From contig DEHZ01000010.1 of NCBI GenBank assembly GCA_002352205.1, positions 558,245 to 622,244 of the forward strand: DNA of 64,000 nt, in the 5' to 3' direction. The position numbers and the translations under genes are program-made. Below, piece by piece: positions 43,968-53,896 of this stretch (positions within the stretch are counted from its first letter, which is position 1; every line of letters begins with the position of its first letter). Under the pieces are notes generated by a model that was given only the letters and a program-made list of their open reading frames with translations, was not told the DNA's origin and did no database searches. Source of the stretch: Flavobacterium sp. UBA2787. Its GTDB lineage: Bacteria > Bacteroidota > Bacteroidia > Flavobacteriales > Flavobacteriaceae.

Positions 43968-44998
43968 TATATTTCAATTCGGGCTTTTGAAACGACGGAA
44001 GCATTTTCAAACTGATTATGTAAATATTTTTGATACCCAACAATGCCAATCATAGCTGCATTATCGGTGGTGTATTCAAATTTAGGAATATAGGTTTTCC
44101 AACCATATTTTGCTTCAGCGTCTTTTAATGTTTGGCGAATGCCGGAATTGGCAGAAACTCCACCACCAATTGCAATTTGATTGATTCCGGTCTCTTCAAC
44201 AGCTAACTTAAGTTTATCCATCAAAATTTTAATGATAATATTCTGCACAGAAGCACAAATATCGGCTTTATTTTCTTCAATAAAATTAGGATTTGCAGCC
44301 ACATTTTTTTGTACAAAGTATAAAATTTGTGTCTTCAAACCCGAAAAACTGAAATTCAAACCTCCCACTTTTGGTTTAGTAAACGGAAAAGCTTTCGGAT
44401 TTCCTTCTTTTGCAAATTGGTCAATCAACGGGCCACCGGGATAGGGAAGACCTAGAATTTTTGCAGTTTTGTCAAATGCTTCGCCCACGGCATCATCGGT
44501 GGTTTCTCCAATTACTTCCATGTCAAAAAAGCCGGAAACTTTTACAATTTGTGTATGACCTCCGGAAATCGTGAGTGCCAAAAATGGAAAAGTCGGCTTG
44601 TCAAAACCTTCTTCATCAATAAAATGAGCCAAAATATGAGCTTGCATGTGATTCACAGCCAAAAGCGGAATTTCCAATGCCATAGATAATGATTTGGCAA
44701 AAGAACTACCAACCAACAACGAACCCATTAGACCCGGACCTTGCGTAAAAGCAATTCCGCTCAGTTGGTTTTTGGTAATTCCGGCTTTTTTGAGAGCCAT
44801 ATCAACAACAGGCACTATATTTTGCTGATGAGCACGAGAAGCTAACTCCGGAACAACACCACCAAATTCCTCATGAATACTTTGTCTGGCAACTAAATTG
44901 GAAAGTACTTTATCATTTTTTAGAACCGCAGCAGCAGTGTCGTCGCACGAACTTTCAATAGCTAAAATATAAACGTAATCATTTGACATAAAAGGCAC
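43967..44998 (-). CDS. tsaD: tRNA N6-threonylcarbamoyladenosine transferase TsaD
   Basis: 343 residues, normal length. Forms t6A37 in ANN-decoding tRNAs together with TsaB and TsaE, which are not here. ILAIESSCDDTAAAV opens the ASKHA fold. NHMQAHILAHF gives the metal-binding histidines. SGGHTQIV and IGGGVSANSGIRQTL are further diagnostic blocks. It is the first gene of a six-gene minus-strand operon and is divergent from tamB. Confidence 0.95.
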   Translation of the reverse strand: MPFMSNDYVYILAIESSCDDTAAAVLKNDKVLSNLVARQSIHEEFGGVVPELASRAHQQNIVPVVDMALKKAGITKNQLSGIAFTQGPGLMGSLLVGSSFAKSLSMALEIPLLAVNHMQAHILAHFIDEEGFDKPTFPFLALTISGGHTQIVKVSGFFDMEVIGETTDDAVGEAFDKTAKILGLPYPGGPLIDQFAKEGNPKAFPFTKPKVGGLNFSFSGLKTQILYFVQKNVAANPNFIEENKADICASVQNIIIKILMDKLKLAVEETGINQIAIGGGVSANSGIRQTLKDAEAKYGWKTYIPKFEYTTDNAAMIGIVGYQKYLHNQFENASVVSKARIEI

Positions 44999-45066
44999 GA
45001 ATTTTGAATATATTTGTTTAAATTATTTTAGCGTTATAGAATAGGATTTTACAACGTTAAAATAAT

Positions 45067-45074
45067 TATTTTTG
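45067..45074 (+). promoter_or_regulatory. Candidate -7 element of tamB
   Basis: TATTTTTG matches TAnnTTTG. It lies 83 bp before the annotated TTG codon. The -33 part is not convincing. Confidence 0.4.
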
Positions 45075-45156
45075 TTTCGTGTAAAAGTATGCTTTTTCAC
45101 TAAAACACTGCAAATTTATAACATTTAAGGGTATCAAAAAATTTAAAAAAATAGTA

Positions 45157-48100
45157 TTGCGTTCGGTAGTAATAATTCTACTATTATTGCTTTTTCTCGG
45201 CATACTACTTTCGTTACCCGCAGTTCAAACTAAAATTGGGCAATATTTAACCAACTCGATCAATGAAGATTTTGGTACTGATATCAATGTTGAACAAGTT
45301 ACTTTTAACATATTTGGTGGTGTTAAACTCAAAGAAGTTCTAATACGAGATCATCATAAAGATACGCTTATTTATGCTAATCGAATCAAAACTAACATTT
45401 TAGATTTTAATCGTCTTCTTGATGGCGATTTACTTTTTGGCGATGTCAATGTTTCTTCATTATTATTTAATTTGAAACAATATAAAGGCGAAAAATATAC
45501 TAATCTCGATAAATTTATTGAAGCTTTTGATGATGGAAAACCTTCATCAGGTAAGTTTTTAATGACAGCCGAATCGATGCATCTTACTGAAAGTCGATTT
45601 TTAATGGAAGATGAAAATCAGCAAAATACCAAAGTTGTTGATTTTTTACACATCAATGCCACCTTGAACGATTTTAAAATCAAAGGTTCGGATGTTTATA
45701 CCACAATTTATAAAATGAATTTTAGAGATTTTCGCGGTCTTCAGGTGCAAAATGTGAAAACTCAATTTACTTATACCAAGGATAATATTTTACTTGAAAA
45801 GTTAGAAGCGAAAACAAAAAAATCATTTGTAAACGGAAATGTTGCTTTGCGTTACAAACGAGAAGATTTTTCAGATTTCAATAACAAAGTTGTTTTTGAT
45901 GCACAAATTGATTCGGCTTCTGTGGCCTCCAACGATATTCGCTATTTTTATAATGAACTAGGAAAAGACAACCAGTATATTTTTAAAACAAATTTGTTGG
46001 GAACTTTGAATGATTTTACAACACAAAATCTCTTTCTTGAAGATTTGAACGGAACTCAAATTATAGGCGAAATTAATTTTAAAAACATCTTGTCCAAAGG
46101 AAATAATTCCTTCTACATGAAAGGTGATTTTGAAAAAATGACGTCAAATTATGATGATCTAGCTTCTATTCTGCCAAACATTTTGGGTAAATCGTTACCA
46201 ACTTCACTCAAAAAATTGGGGCAATTTAATATCGAAGGAAAAACAGAACTCACCTTACAAACCATAAAAACAGATTTAATAATGAATTCGGCGTTGGGTA
46301 ATCTTCAAACGAATTTAATTATGAATAATTTACAGAATATTGATAATGCATCTTATGAAGGTGTGGTTGTGTTGGATAATTTTAATCTAGGGGCACTGAT
46401 TAATGAAAAAGATATTGGCTTGGTTTCCATGAATGTAGAGGTGAATGGAAAAGGCTTTACAGCAAAATTAATTGATACTAAGATTAAAGGAAAAGTTAGC
46501 CGAATTCAATATAACAATTACAATTATCAGGGAATTATTGTTGACGGAAGTTTAAAAAATCCAATATTTAAAGGAAAAGTCAACATAAATGATCCCAATT
46601 TATTCATGGATTTTAACGGTATTGTTGACGTTTCGAAACGTGAAAATGTATATAAATTTGATGCTTTAGTTGATTATGCTGATTTGAGTAAGCTCAATTT
46701 TGTAAAAAACGATAGTGTTTCTATTTTTAAAGGTAAAATTTACAGCAATCTTTCTGGAAATAGTTTAGACAATTTGCATGGTGATGTTTTAGTGGAACAA
46801 GCATCCTATCAAAACAATCGTGATATTTATATTTTTGATTCATTTAGTATAAACTCAACTTTTGATGAAAATCGAGAACGAACCATAGCAATAACTTCTC
46901 CTGATATTATTGAAGGAAAGTTAGTAGGTAAATTTGATTTTAATCAATTGCCGTTGATGTTGGAAAATTCGTTAGGAAGTATTTATGCCAATTATAATCC
47001 GAACAAAATTAAAAAAGGACAATATTTGAAGTTCAATTTTTCAATTTTTAATAAGATTATTGAAATTTTTTACCCGGAAATATCAGTTAGTTCGAACACC
47101 TTTATAAGAGGAAACATAAGTTCTGATACAAATGATTTTAAACTTGATTTTGAATCACCGGAAATTACAGCTTTTGAAAATAAATTTGAAAAAGTAGACG
47201 TTCAAGTCGATAATAAAAACCCATTATTCAACACTTACGTTAGCATTGATAGTATAAAAACAAAGCATTATAAAATTTCAGAGTTTAATCTGATTAATGT
47301 TACCAAAAGAGATACACTGTTTTTTAGAACAGAGTTTAAAGGTGGAAACAAAGCAGATGATTATTACAACATTGATGCCTATCACACTATCGATGAAGAG
47401 AAAAATAGTGTTGTTGGAATTTTTAAGTCTGAATTGAATTTTAAAGATTATTTATGGTATATCAACGAAGAAAACAATAACGAAAATAGAATCGTTTTTG
47501 ACAAAAAGTTTACCAATTTTGTCTTTGAAAATTTTGTAATCTCTCATGAAGAACAAAAAATCAACTTTTTGGGCACTATTAAAGGAAAAGATTATAAAGA
47601 CTTAAAACTGAATTTCAATCAGGTAAATATTGGTAAAATTATTCCCGAAATCGAAAACTTTATGATGGAAGGTAATATGAATGGAGAAATAGATTTTAAA
47701 CAAAATAGCCAATTATATGAACCATATGCCTCCATTAAAATTGATAGTCTAAAAGTGAATAACATTGATTTTGGTGTTTTAAATTTGAACGTCACAGGAA
47801 ATGAAGATTTGAAAACATTTGCTGTAAATGGCACCATTAAAAATGACAATTTAGAAAGCTTTTTAACCGAGGGAAGTATTTCTTTTGAAGGCGAAAAACC
47901 CTTCTTGGATTTGGATTTACGATTAAATGATTTCAATATAGGAGCTTTTAGCACGATGGGTGGAGATGTTATTTCAAACATTCGCGGATTGGTGACCGGT
48001 AATGCCAATTTTAGAGGAACAATTTCAAATCCCGAAATTAACGGGAGACTATTCCTAAATAAGGCCGGTTTAACAGTTCCGTATCTTAACGTGGATTATA

Positions 48101-49629
48101 AATTAGAAAATAATGCCATTGTTGATTTAACAGAAAGACAATTTTTACTCAGAAATATTGAACTCACCGATTCAAAATATAATACTAGCGGTATTCTTAA
48201 CGGAAACGTAAGGCATACTAATTTAACCGATTGGAAACTAGATTTAAAAATAGACACAGACAATTTAATTGCTTTAGACACCCAAGATAGCGATGAAGCC
48301 TATTATTATGGAAAAGCATTTATTGCAGGAAATGCTACCATTAGTGGTCCAATCAATGCTTTGCTGATATCAGTTAATGCGACCTCTAAAAAAGGAACTG
48401 CAATTAAAATTCCGATTTCAAATGTGCAATCGGTTGGTGAGAAGAGTTACATTCGTTTTATCACTCCTGAAGAAAAATATAATTATAATTCTAATCTCCA
48501 GAGTCCAAAAAGAAATTACAACGGGTTAGAACTTGATTTTGATTTAACCTTAACGGAAGATGCCGAAATTGAAGTTATTTTAGACAAAGAAACCGGCCAT
48601 AATATGAAAGGTAGAGGAGTGGGTATAATCACCATGCAAATCAATACCTTTGGTAAATTCAATATTTTTGGAGATTATCAAGTGTATGAAGGGATTTATA
48701 ATTTCAAATACCGCGGTTTAGTAAGCAAACGTTTTGATGTAAAAAAGTATGGTAGCATCATTTGGGAAGGCGATCCATTACGTGCCCGTTTGAATCTTGA
48801 AGCGGTTTACAAAACACGAGCCAATCCCGGAATGTTGTTAAACAACACAACTGTAAACCAAAAAGTTCCTGTTGAAGTTGGTATCGCCATCAACGGAACA
48901 ATTAGCAATCCAGAACCTGATTTCAACATTAATTTTCCAACTATTAGTTCAGTGTTAAAATCTGAAATTCAAACAAAGTTGGACGACAGAGATACCCGTC
49001 AAACCCAAGCATTGTATCTATTAGCTTCAGGAAGTTTTTTAAGTCCCGAAGGTGCTTTAGGTCAAAATGCGTTGTATAATAATTTGTTTGAAACAGTTAG
49101 TGGGGTGTTTGACAATATTTTTAATGATGAAGACAGTAAGATTTCAATGGGGGTAAATTATGTTGCACCAGACACCACTCCCGGTCGTGAAGCCGATGGA
49201 AATGTTGGTGTTACAACATCTTTTAACTTGAACGAACGCATTTCTGTTAATGGAAATTTAGGAGTTCCCGTTGGAGGAATTAATGATGCAGCGGTTGTTG
49301 GAGATGTCGAAATTTTATACCGTGTTAATGATGATGGAACTTTAAATATGCGTGTTTTTAATCGTGAAAGTGATATTAATTATGTTGGAGAAGGAATCGG
49401 TTATACCCAAGGTATTGGAGTTTCCTATCAAGTAGATTTTGATACATTTAACGAATTGATTACCAAAGTTTTCAAAAATGCAAAATTAACAGAAGATAAA
49501 AGCTCAAACAACGATATTCCCGACTCTGATTATACTCCCGAGTACATCAATTTTCTAGATCGTAAAAAAGCAAAAACAGAAAAAAAACAAACTACTCCTC
49601 CTGAAACCGAAAATATTCCTGAACAATAA
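45157..49629 (+). CDS. tamB: Translocation/assembly module TamB
   Basis: 1490 residues. An inner-membrane anchor (VVIILLLLLFLGILLSLPAV) is followed by a long repetitive beta-strand region that spans the periplasm. The C-terminal DUF490 domain holds TQALYLLASGSFLSPEG and NLNERISVNGNLGVP. TamB works with an Omp85 protein and is now linked to phospholipid transport to the outer membrane. The start is uncertain: no ATG exists between the in-frame stop at 45082 and the membrane segment, and the codons before TTG 45157 encode a basic GIKKFKKI stretch expected just before such an anchor. Initiation may be at this TTG or at a rarer codon further up. Confidence 0.9.
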   Translation: MRSVVIILLLLLFLGILLSLPAVQTKIGQYLTNSINEDFGTDINVEQVTFNIFGGVKLKEVLIRDHHKDTLIYANRIKTNILDFNRLLDGDLLFGDVNVSSLLFNLKQYKGEKYTNLDKFIEAFDDGKPSSGKFLMTAESMHLTESRFLMEDENQQNTKVVDFLHINATLNDFKIKGSDVYTTIYKMNFRDFRGLQVQNVKTQFTYTKDNILLEKLEAKTKKSFVNGNVALRYKREDFSDFNNKVVFDAQIDSASVASNDIRYFYNELGKDNQYIFKTNLLGTLNDFTTQNLFLEDLNGTQIIGEINFKNILSKGNNSFYMKGDFEKMTSNYDDLASILPNILGKSLPTSLKKLGQFNIEGKTELTLQTIKTDLIMNSALGNLQTNLIMNNLQNIDNASYEGVVVLDNFNLGALINEKDIGLVSMNVEVNGKGFTAKLIDTKIKGKVSRIQYNNYNYQGIIVDGSLKNPIFKGKVNINDPNLFMDFNGIVDVSKRENVYKFDALVDYADLSKLNFVKNDSVSIFKGKIYSNLSGNSLDNLHGDVLVEQASYQNNRDIYIFDSFSINSTFDENRERTIAITSPDIIEGKLVGKFDFNQLPLMLENSLGSIYANYNPNKIKKGQYLKFNFSIFNKIIEIFYPEISVSSNTFIRGNISSDTNDFKLDFESPEITAFENKFEKVDVQVDNKNPLFNTYVSIDSIKTKHYKISEFNLINVTKRDTLFFRTEFKGGNKADDYYNIDAYHTIDEEKNSVVGIFKSELNFKDYLWYINEENNNENRIVFDKKFTNFVFENFVISHEEQKINFLGTIKGKDYKDLKLNFNQVNIGKIIPEIENFMMEGNMNGEIDFKQNSQLYEPYASIKIDSLKVNNIDFGVLNLNVTGNEDLKTFAVNGTIKNDNLESFLTEGSISFEGEKPFLDLDLRLNDFNIGAFSTMGGDVISNIRGLVTGNANFRGTISNPEINGRLFLNKAGLTVPYLNVDYKLENNAIVDLTERQFLLRNIELTDSKYNTSGILNGNVRHTNLTDWKLDLKIDTDNLIALDTQDSDEAYYYGKAFIAGNATISGPINALLISVNATSKKGTAIKIPISNVQSVGEKSYIRFITPEEKYNYNSNLQSPKRNYNGLELDFDLTLTEDAEIEVILDKETGHNMKGRGVGIITMQINTFGKFNIFGDYQVYEGIYNFKYRGLVSKRFDVKKYGSIIWEGDPLRARLNLEAVYKTRANPGMLLNNTTVNQKVPVEVGIAINGTISNPEPDFNINFPTISSVLKSEIQTKLDDRDTRQTQALYLLASGSFLSPEGALGQNALYNNLFETVSGVFDNIFNDEDSKISMGVNYVAPDTTPGREADGNVGVTTSFNLNERISVNGNLGVPVGGINDAAVVGDVEILYRVNDDGTLNMRVFNRESDINYVGEGIGYTQGIGVSYQVDFDTFNELITKVFKNAKLTEDKSSNNDIPDSDYTPEYINFLDRKKAKTEKKQTTPPETENIPEQ

Positions 49630-49780
49630 TAAGGAAGGCTAAGGTTTTTTCTCCTTTTTAGGTATTAATCAAAAACTTATCAACGAAAACGTTTGATTTT
49701 CGGTTAATATGTCAATTACTCAAAAAAGCACTATTTTAAGTCGCTAATCTTTGCTAACTTTACATTATAAACATAAAAAA

Positions 49781-50767
49781 ATGAATAATACAATAAAAAA
49801 AGTAGGTGTTTTAACTTCTGGAGGTGATTCTCCGGGAATGAATGCAGCTATTCGATCTGTTGTGCGAACATGTGCTTATCATAACATCGAATGTGTTGGA
49901 ATTTATAGAGGTTACCAAGGAATGATAGAAGGCGATTTTAAAGAAATGGGACCCCGTTCAGTAAACAATATAGTCAATAAAGGTGGAACTATTCTAAAAT
50001 CAGCACGTTCAAAAGAATTTATGACGCCTGAAGGCAGAAAAAAAGCCTATGAACATTTGAAAAAAGAGGGTATTGACGGATTAGTTATTATAGGTGGAGA
50101 CGGAAGTTTTACCGGAGCTGAAGTTTTCAATAAAGAATTTGGAATTCCAGTAATTGGAATTCCCGGTACAATTGATAATGACATTTATGGCACAAGTCAC
50201 ACTTTAGGCTATGATACCGCTTTGAACACTGTGGTAGAGTGTATAGATAAAATTCGTGATACTGCCAGTTCGCATAACCGACTTTTCTTTGTAGAAGTTA
50301 TGGGACGAGATGCAGGACACATTGCATTAAATGCCGGAATTGGTGCCGGTGCCGAAGAAATTTTAATTCCCGAAGAAGATTTAGGTTTAGATAGATTATT
50401 AGAATCATTAGAAAAGAGTAGAAATTCAGGTAAATCCTCCAGCATTGTTGTGGTAGCCGAAGGTGACAAAATGGGTAAAAATGTATTCGAATTAAAAGAT
50501 TATATCGAAAAACATTTACCGGAATATGATATTCGTGTTTCCGTTTTAGGCCACATGCAAAGAGGTGGAGCACCTTCTTGTTTCGACAGGGTTTTAGCGA
50601 GCAGGTTAGGTGTAAAAGCAGTAGAATCGCTAATGGAAGGTAAATCAAACTTTATGGCCGGAATTATTCAAGATGAAGTAACGCTTACACCTTTAGAACA
50701 AGCTATAAAAGGACATTATCCAATTGATAGGGAATTATTAAGAGTTTCTGATATAATGTCAACATAA
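49781..50767 (+). CDS. pfkA: 6-phosphofructokinase
   Basis: 328 residues from ATG 49781; an earlier TTG at 49751 adds only a poor leader. ATP-dependent PFK of glycolysis. VLTSGGDSPGMNAAIRSVVR is the ATP site. GIPGTIDNDIYGTSHTLGYD holds the catalytic Asp pair. EVMGRDAGHIALNA and LGHMQRGGAPSCFDR bind fructose 6-phosphate and the effector. It is followed after 69 bp by gapA. Confidence 0.95.
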   Translation: MNNTIKKVGVLTSGGDSPGMNAAIRSVVRTCAYHNIECVGIYRGYQGMIEGDFKEMGPRSVNNIVNKGGTILKSARSKEFMTPEGRKKAYEHLKKEGIDGLVIIGGDGSFTGAEVFNKEFGIPVIGIPGTIDNDIYGTSHTLGYDTALNTVVECIDKIRDTASSHNRLFFVEVMGRDAGHIALNAGIGAGAEEILIPEEDLGLDRLLESLEKSRNSGKSSSIVVVAEGDKMGKNVFELKDYIEKHLPEYDIRVSVLGHMQRGGAPSCFDRVLASRLGVKAVESLMEGKSNFMAGIIQDEVTLTPLEQAIKGHYPIDRELLRVSDIMST

Positions 50768-50821
50768 AATAATAAAGTTAAAACAAGTATAACAATCAGT
50801 TTAGATTTTTTTCTAAGCTAA

Positions 50822-51844
<1,023 letters not shown>

Positions 51845-51852
51845 TTTTCATT

Positions 51853-51888
51853 AAAGTCCTGTTGTGTTCATTGCACAGCAGGACTTTT
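51853..51888 (+). terminator. Terminator after gapA
   Basis: AAAGTCCTGTTGTG pairs with CACAGCAGGACTTT, one wobble pair, followed by a short T run. Confidence 0.8.
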
Positions 51889-51907
51889 CTAACAAACAAA
51901 CAACCTT

Positions 51908-52759
51908 ATGAAAATATTAGTAGACAGCGGTTCAACCAAAGCCGATTGGATTGCAATTGATGATAACGGTAAAGTTCAATTTACCACACAATCTTTAGGT
52001 TTAAATCCGGAAGTGTTGGATAAAGAAGAAATAATCAGTCGTTTAGAGGACAAGTTCGATATTTCTCAAAATAAAGATAAAGTAAAACAATTGTTCTTTT
52101 ACGGAGCAGGATGTGGCACCGATAGAATGAAACTTTTTTTAAAAGAGATTTTTCAAAACTATTTCAAAAATGCAGAAGTAGATGTTCAAGAAGATACTTA
52201 TGCAGCGGTTTATGCCACCACTCCAAAAGGGGAACAAGCTATCGTTTGTATATTAGGAACCGGTTCAAACTGCAGTTTTTTTGATGGCAAAGTATTACAC
52301 CAAAAAGTACAATCGTTAGGTTATATTGCCATGGATGACGGATCCGGAAATCGTTTTGGAAGACATTTATTAAGAGGATATTATTTTAATAAAATGCCCA
52401 AAGAATTAGCCAAAGAATTTGAAAAAGAATTTAATCTTGATGCCGATTATATAAAAGAAAATCTATACAAAGAGCCAAATCCGAATGCTTACTTGGCCAC
52501 CTTAGCAAAATTTATAATCAAGCATAAAGACAATGAATTTTGTAAAAAAATAATTAAAAGTGAATTGAAAAAGTTTACCAAAAATTATATCATGCAATAT
52601 GATAATTGCAGAGACGTTTATGTGCATTTCGTAGGTTCAATTGCTTTTTATTTAAAAGATGAATTAGAAGAAATATTGAATAAATACGACATTAAAATCG
52701 GAAATGTTCTAAGAAGACCAATCGATGGTTTGATCGCATATCACGTTTTAAACAAATAG
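51908..52759 (+). CDS. BadF/BadG-family ATPase, probable N-acetylglucosamine kinase
   Basis: 283 residues of the ASKHA fold. LVDSGSTKADWIAIDD (3-18) is the phosphate-1 loop. CILGTGSNCSFFDG is the phosphate-2 loop, and AMDDGSGNRFGRHLLRGYYF the adenosine-side block. This short form resembles Bacteroidota N-acetylglucosamine kinases and BadF-type ATPases. Its place after gapA fits a role in amino-sugar use, but the substrate is inferred only. A strong terminator follows. Confidence 0.8.
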   Translation: MKILVDSGSTKADWIAIDDNGKVQFTTQSLGLNPEVLDKEEIISRLEDKFDISQNKDKVKQLFFYGAGCGTDRMKLFLKEIFQNYFKNAEVDVQEDTYAAVYATTPKGEQAIVCILGTGSNCSFFDGKVLHQKVQSLGYIAMDDGSGNRFGRHLLRGYYFNKMPKELAKEFEKEFNLDADYIKENLYKEPNPNAYLATLAKFIIKHKDNEFCKKIIKSELKKFTKNYIMQYDNCRDVYVHFVGSIAFYLKDELEEILNKYDIKIGNVLRRPIDGLIAYHVLNK

Positions 52760-52779
52760 ATTTTGGATTTATTTTTTAC

Positions 52780-52827
52780 AAGAGAAAAATCATGGTTTTA
52801 ATCCAATTATGATTTTTCTCTTTTTTT
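52780..52827 (+). terminator. Terminator after the BadF/NAGK-type gene
   Basis: AAGAGAAAAATCAT (52780-52793) pairs perfectly with ATGATTTTTCTCTT (52809-52822) and is followed by T. Confidence 0.85.
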
Positions 52828-52874
52828 ATTCAATAAATTTTAAATATCTTTAATTACATTTTTTACTTATAAAC

Positions 52875-53246
52875 ATGGAAATAGCAATAATAGCTCACGA
52901 CGGAAAAAAAGCAGACATGGTTCAGTTTTTAAATAAAAATAAAACCATTTTACTTCATGAAAATATTAAACTAATTGCAACAGGAACTACCGGAAGTAAA
53001 GCTGAAAATGCCGGTTTCAAAGTAAAAAAAATGCTTTCCGGTCCACAAGGAGGCGATGCTCAAATTGCAGGAAGAGTTGCAGAGGGAAAAACAAAAATGG
53101 TGCTTTTTTTCAAAGATCCATTATCCAGTCATCCACATGAACCCGATGTAAATATGCTAATTCGTATTTGCGATGTGCATAATATTCCCTTAGCAACCAA
53201 TGAAGCTACAGCCCAATTATTGTTAAATGGTTTGTTGGTCGATTAA
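52875..53246 (+). CDS. mgsA: Methylglyoxal synthase
   Basis: 123 residues, shorter than the 152 of E. coli but with all core blocks. Converts dihydroxyacetone phosphate to methylglyoxal and phosphate, relieving phosphate stress in glycolysis. AHDGKKADMVQF opens the fold. GPQGGDAQIAGRV gives the catalytic Asp61. KDPLSSHPHEPDVNMLIR holds Asp91 and the substrate histidine. TNEATAQLLL closes it. Its place after pfkA, gapA and a sugar kinase is consistent with carbon-flow control. Confidence 0.93.
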   Translation: MEIAIIAHDGKKADMVQFLNKNKTILLHENIKLIATGTTGSKAENAGFKVKKMLSGPQGGDAQIAGRVAEGKTKMVLFFKDPLSSHPHEPDVNMLIRICDVHNIPLATNEATAQLLLNGLLVD

Positions 53247-53289
53247 TCAATGACCGATAACAGATAACAGACAACCGATATTTATTAGG

Positions 53290-53398
53290 AGCGAATGGTT
53301 CGGGCATTTTCAGCCATCCATTTTCCCGCTTTCCGTTCCAATTTTTTGTTCACGAGCAAAGCTCGCCAACAAAAAGATTTCCACTTCAATCGGGGCTA
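53290..53398 (-). repeat. Structured dispersed repeat, copy B
   Basis: The reverse complement starts TAGCCCCGATTGAAGTGGAA and ends with TTGGAACGGAAAGCGGGAAA and GCCCGAACCATTCGC. It matches the copy at 9195-9306 nearly base for base outside the hairpin. Its hairpin is different (AACAAAAA/GAGC arms) but again closes. It fills most of the 245-bp gap between mgsA and ridA. Confidence 0.75.
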
Positions 53399-53460
53399 AA
53401 AAGTAAGCAGAACGCTTACTTGGAGAAGTAGTTATCAGTAAACAGTCATCAGTTACTAGT

Positions 53461-53485
53461 CAACAGACAACAGACAACAGACAAC
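53461..53485. repeat. 7-bp tandem repeat CAACAGA
   Basis: CAACAGA is repeated about 3.5 times. Related phrases (ACAGATAACAGACAACC) occur on the other side of the repeat element at 53262-53278, and the inverted form TGTCTGTTATC lies beside copy A near 9318-9350. Confidence 0.6.
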
Positions 53486-53491
53486 GGAAAA

Positions 53492-53872
53492 CTACTTAAC
53501 CGCCACCATCGAAATCTCCACATTCACACCTTTTGGTAATCCCGCCACTTGAACAGTTTCTCTTGCCGGTGCTGATTTTTCATCAAAATAACTTCCGTAA
53601 ACACCATTTATTTTGGCAAAGTCGTTCATGTCCATAATGAAAATAGTAGTTTTAATGACATTGTCAAAAGTCATATCAGCAGCTTCTAAAACTGCTTTCA
53701 TATTTTCCATTACTTGTTTGGTCTCGGTTTCAATATTATCCAAAACTAAATCACTGGTTTTTGGATTAATTGCAATTTGACCTGAAGTATATAATGTATT
53801 TCCAACTAAAACGGCCTGATTGTAAGGACCAATAGGAGCAGGGGCTTTGTCGGTAAAAATGATTTTTTTCAT
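53492..53872 (-). CDS. ridA: RidA-family enamine/imine deaminase
   Basis: 126 residues, exact family length. It hydrolyses reactive enamines and imines made by PLP enzymes. APAPIGPYNQAV (11-22), LYTSGQIAINPKT and SAPARETVQVAGLPKGVNVE, with the substrate-binding Arg in ARETV, are diagnostic. It lies 24 bp after the lptD stop, so it is probably in the same transcript. Confidence 0.94.
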   Translation of the reverse strand: MKKIIFTDKAPAPIGPYNQAVLVGNTLYTSGQIAINPKTSDLVLDNIETETKQVMENMKAVLEAADMTFDNVIKTTIFIMDMNDFAKINGVYGSYFDEKSAPARETVQVAGLPKGVNVEISMVAVK

Positions 53873-53896
53873 AATGAAGTTTATTTTAAGTAAAGA

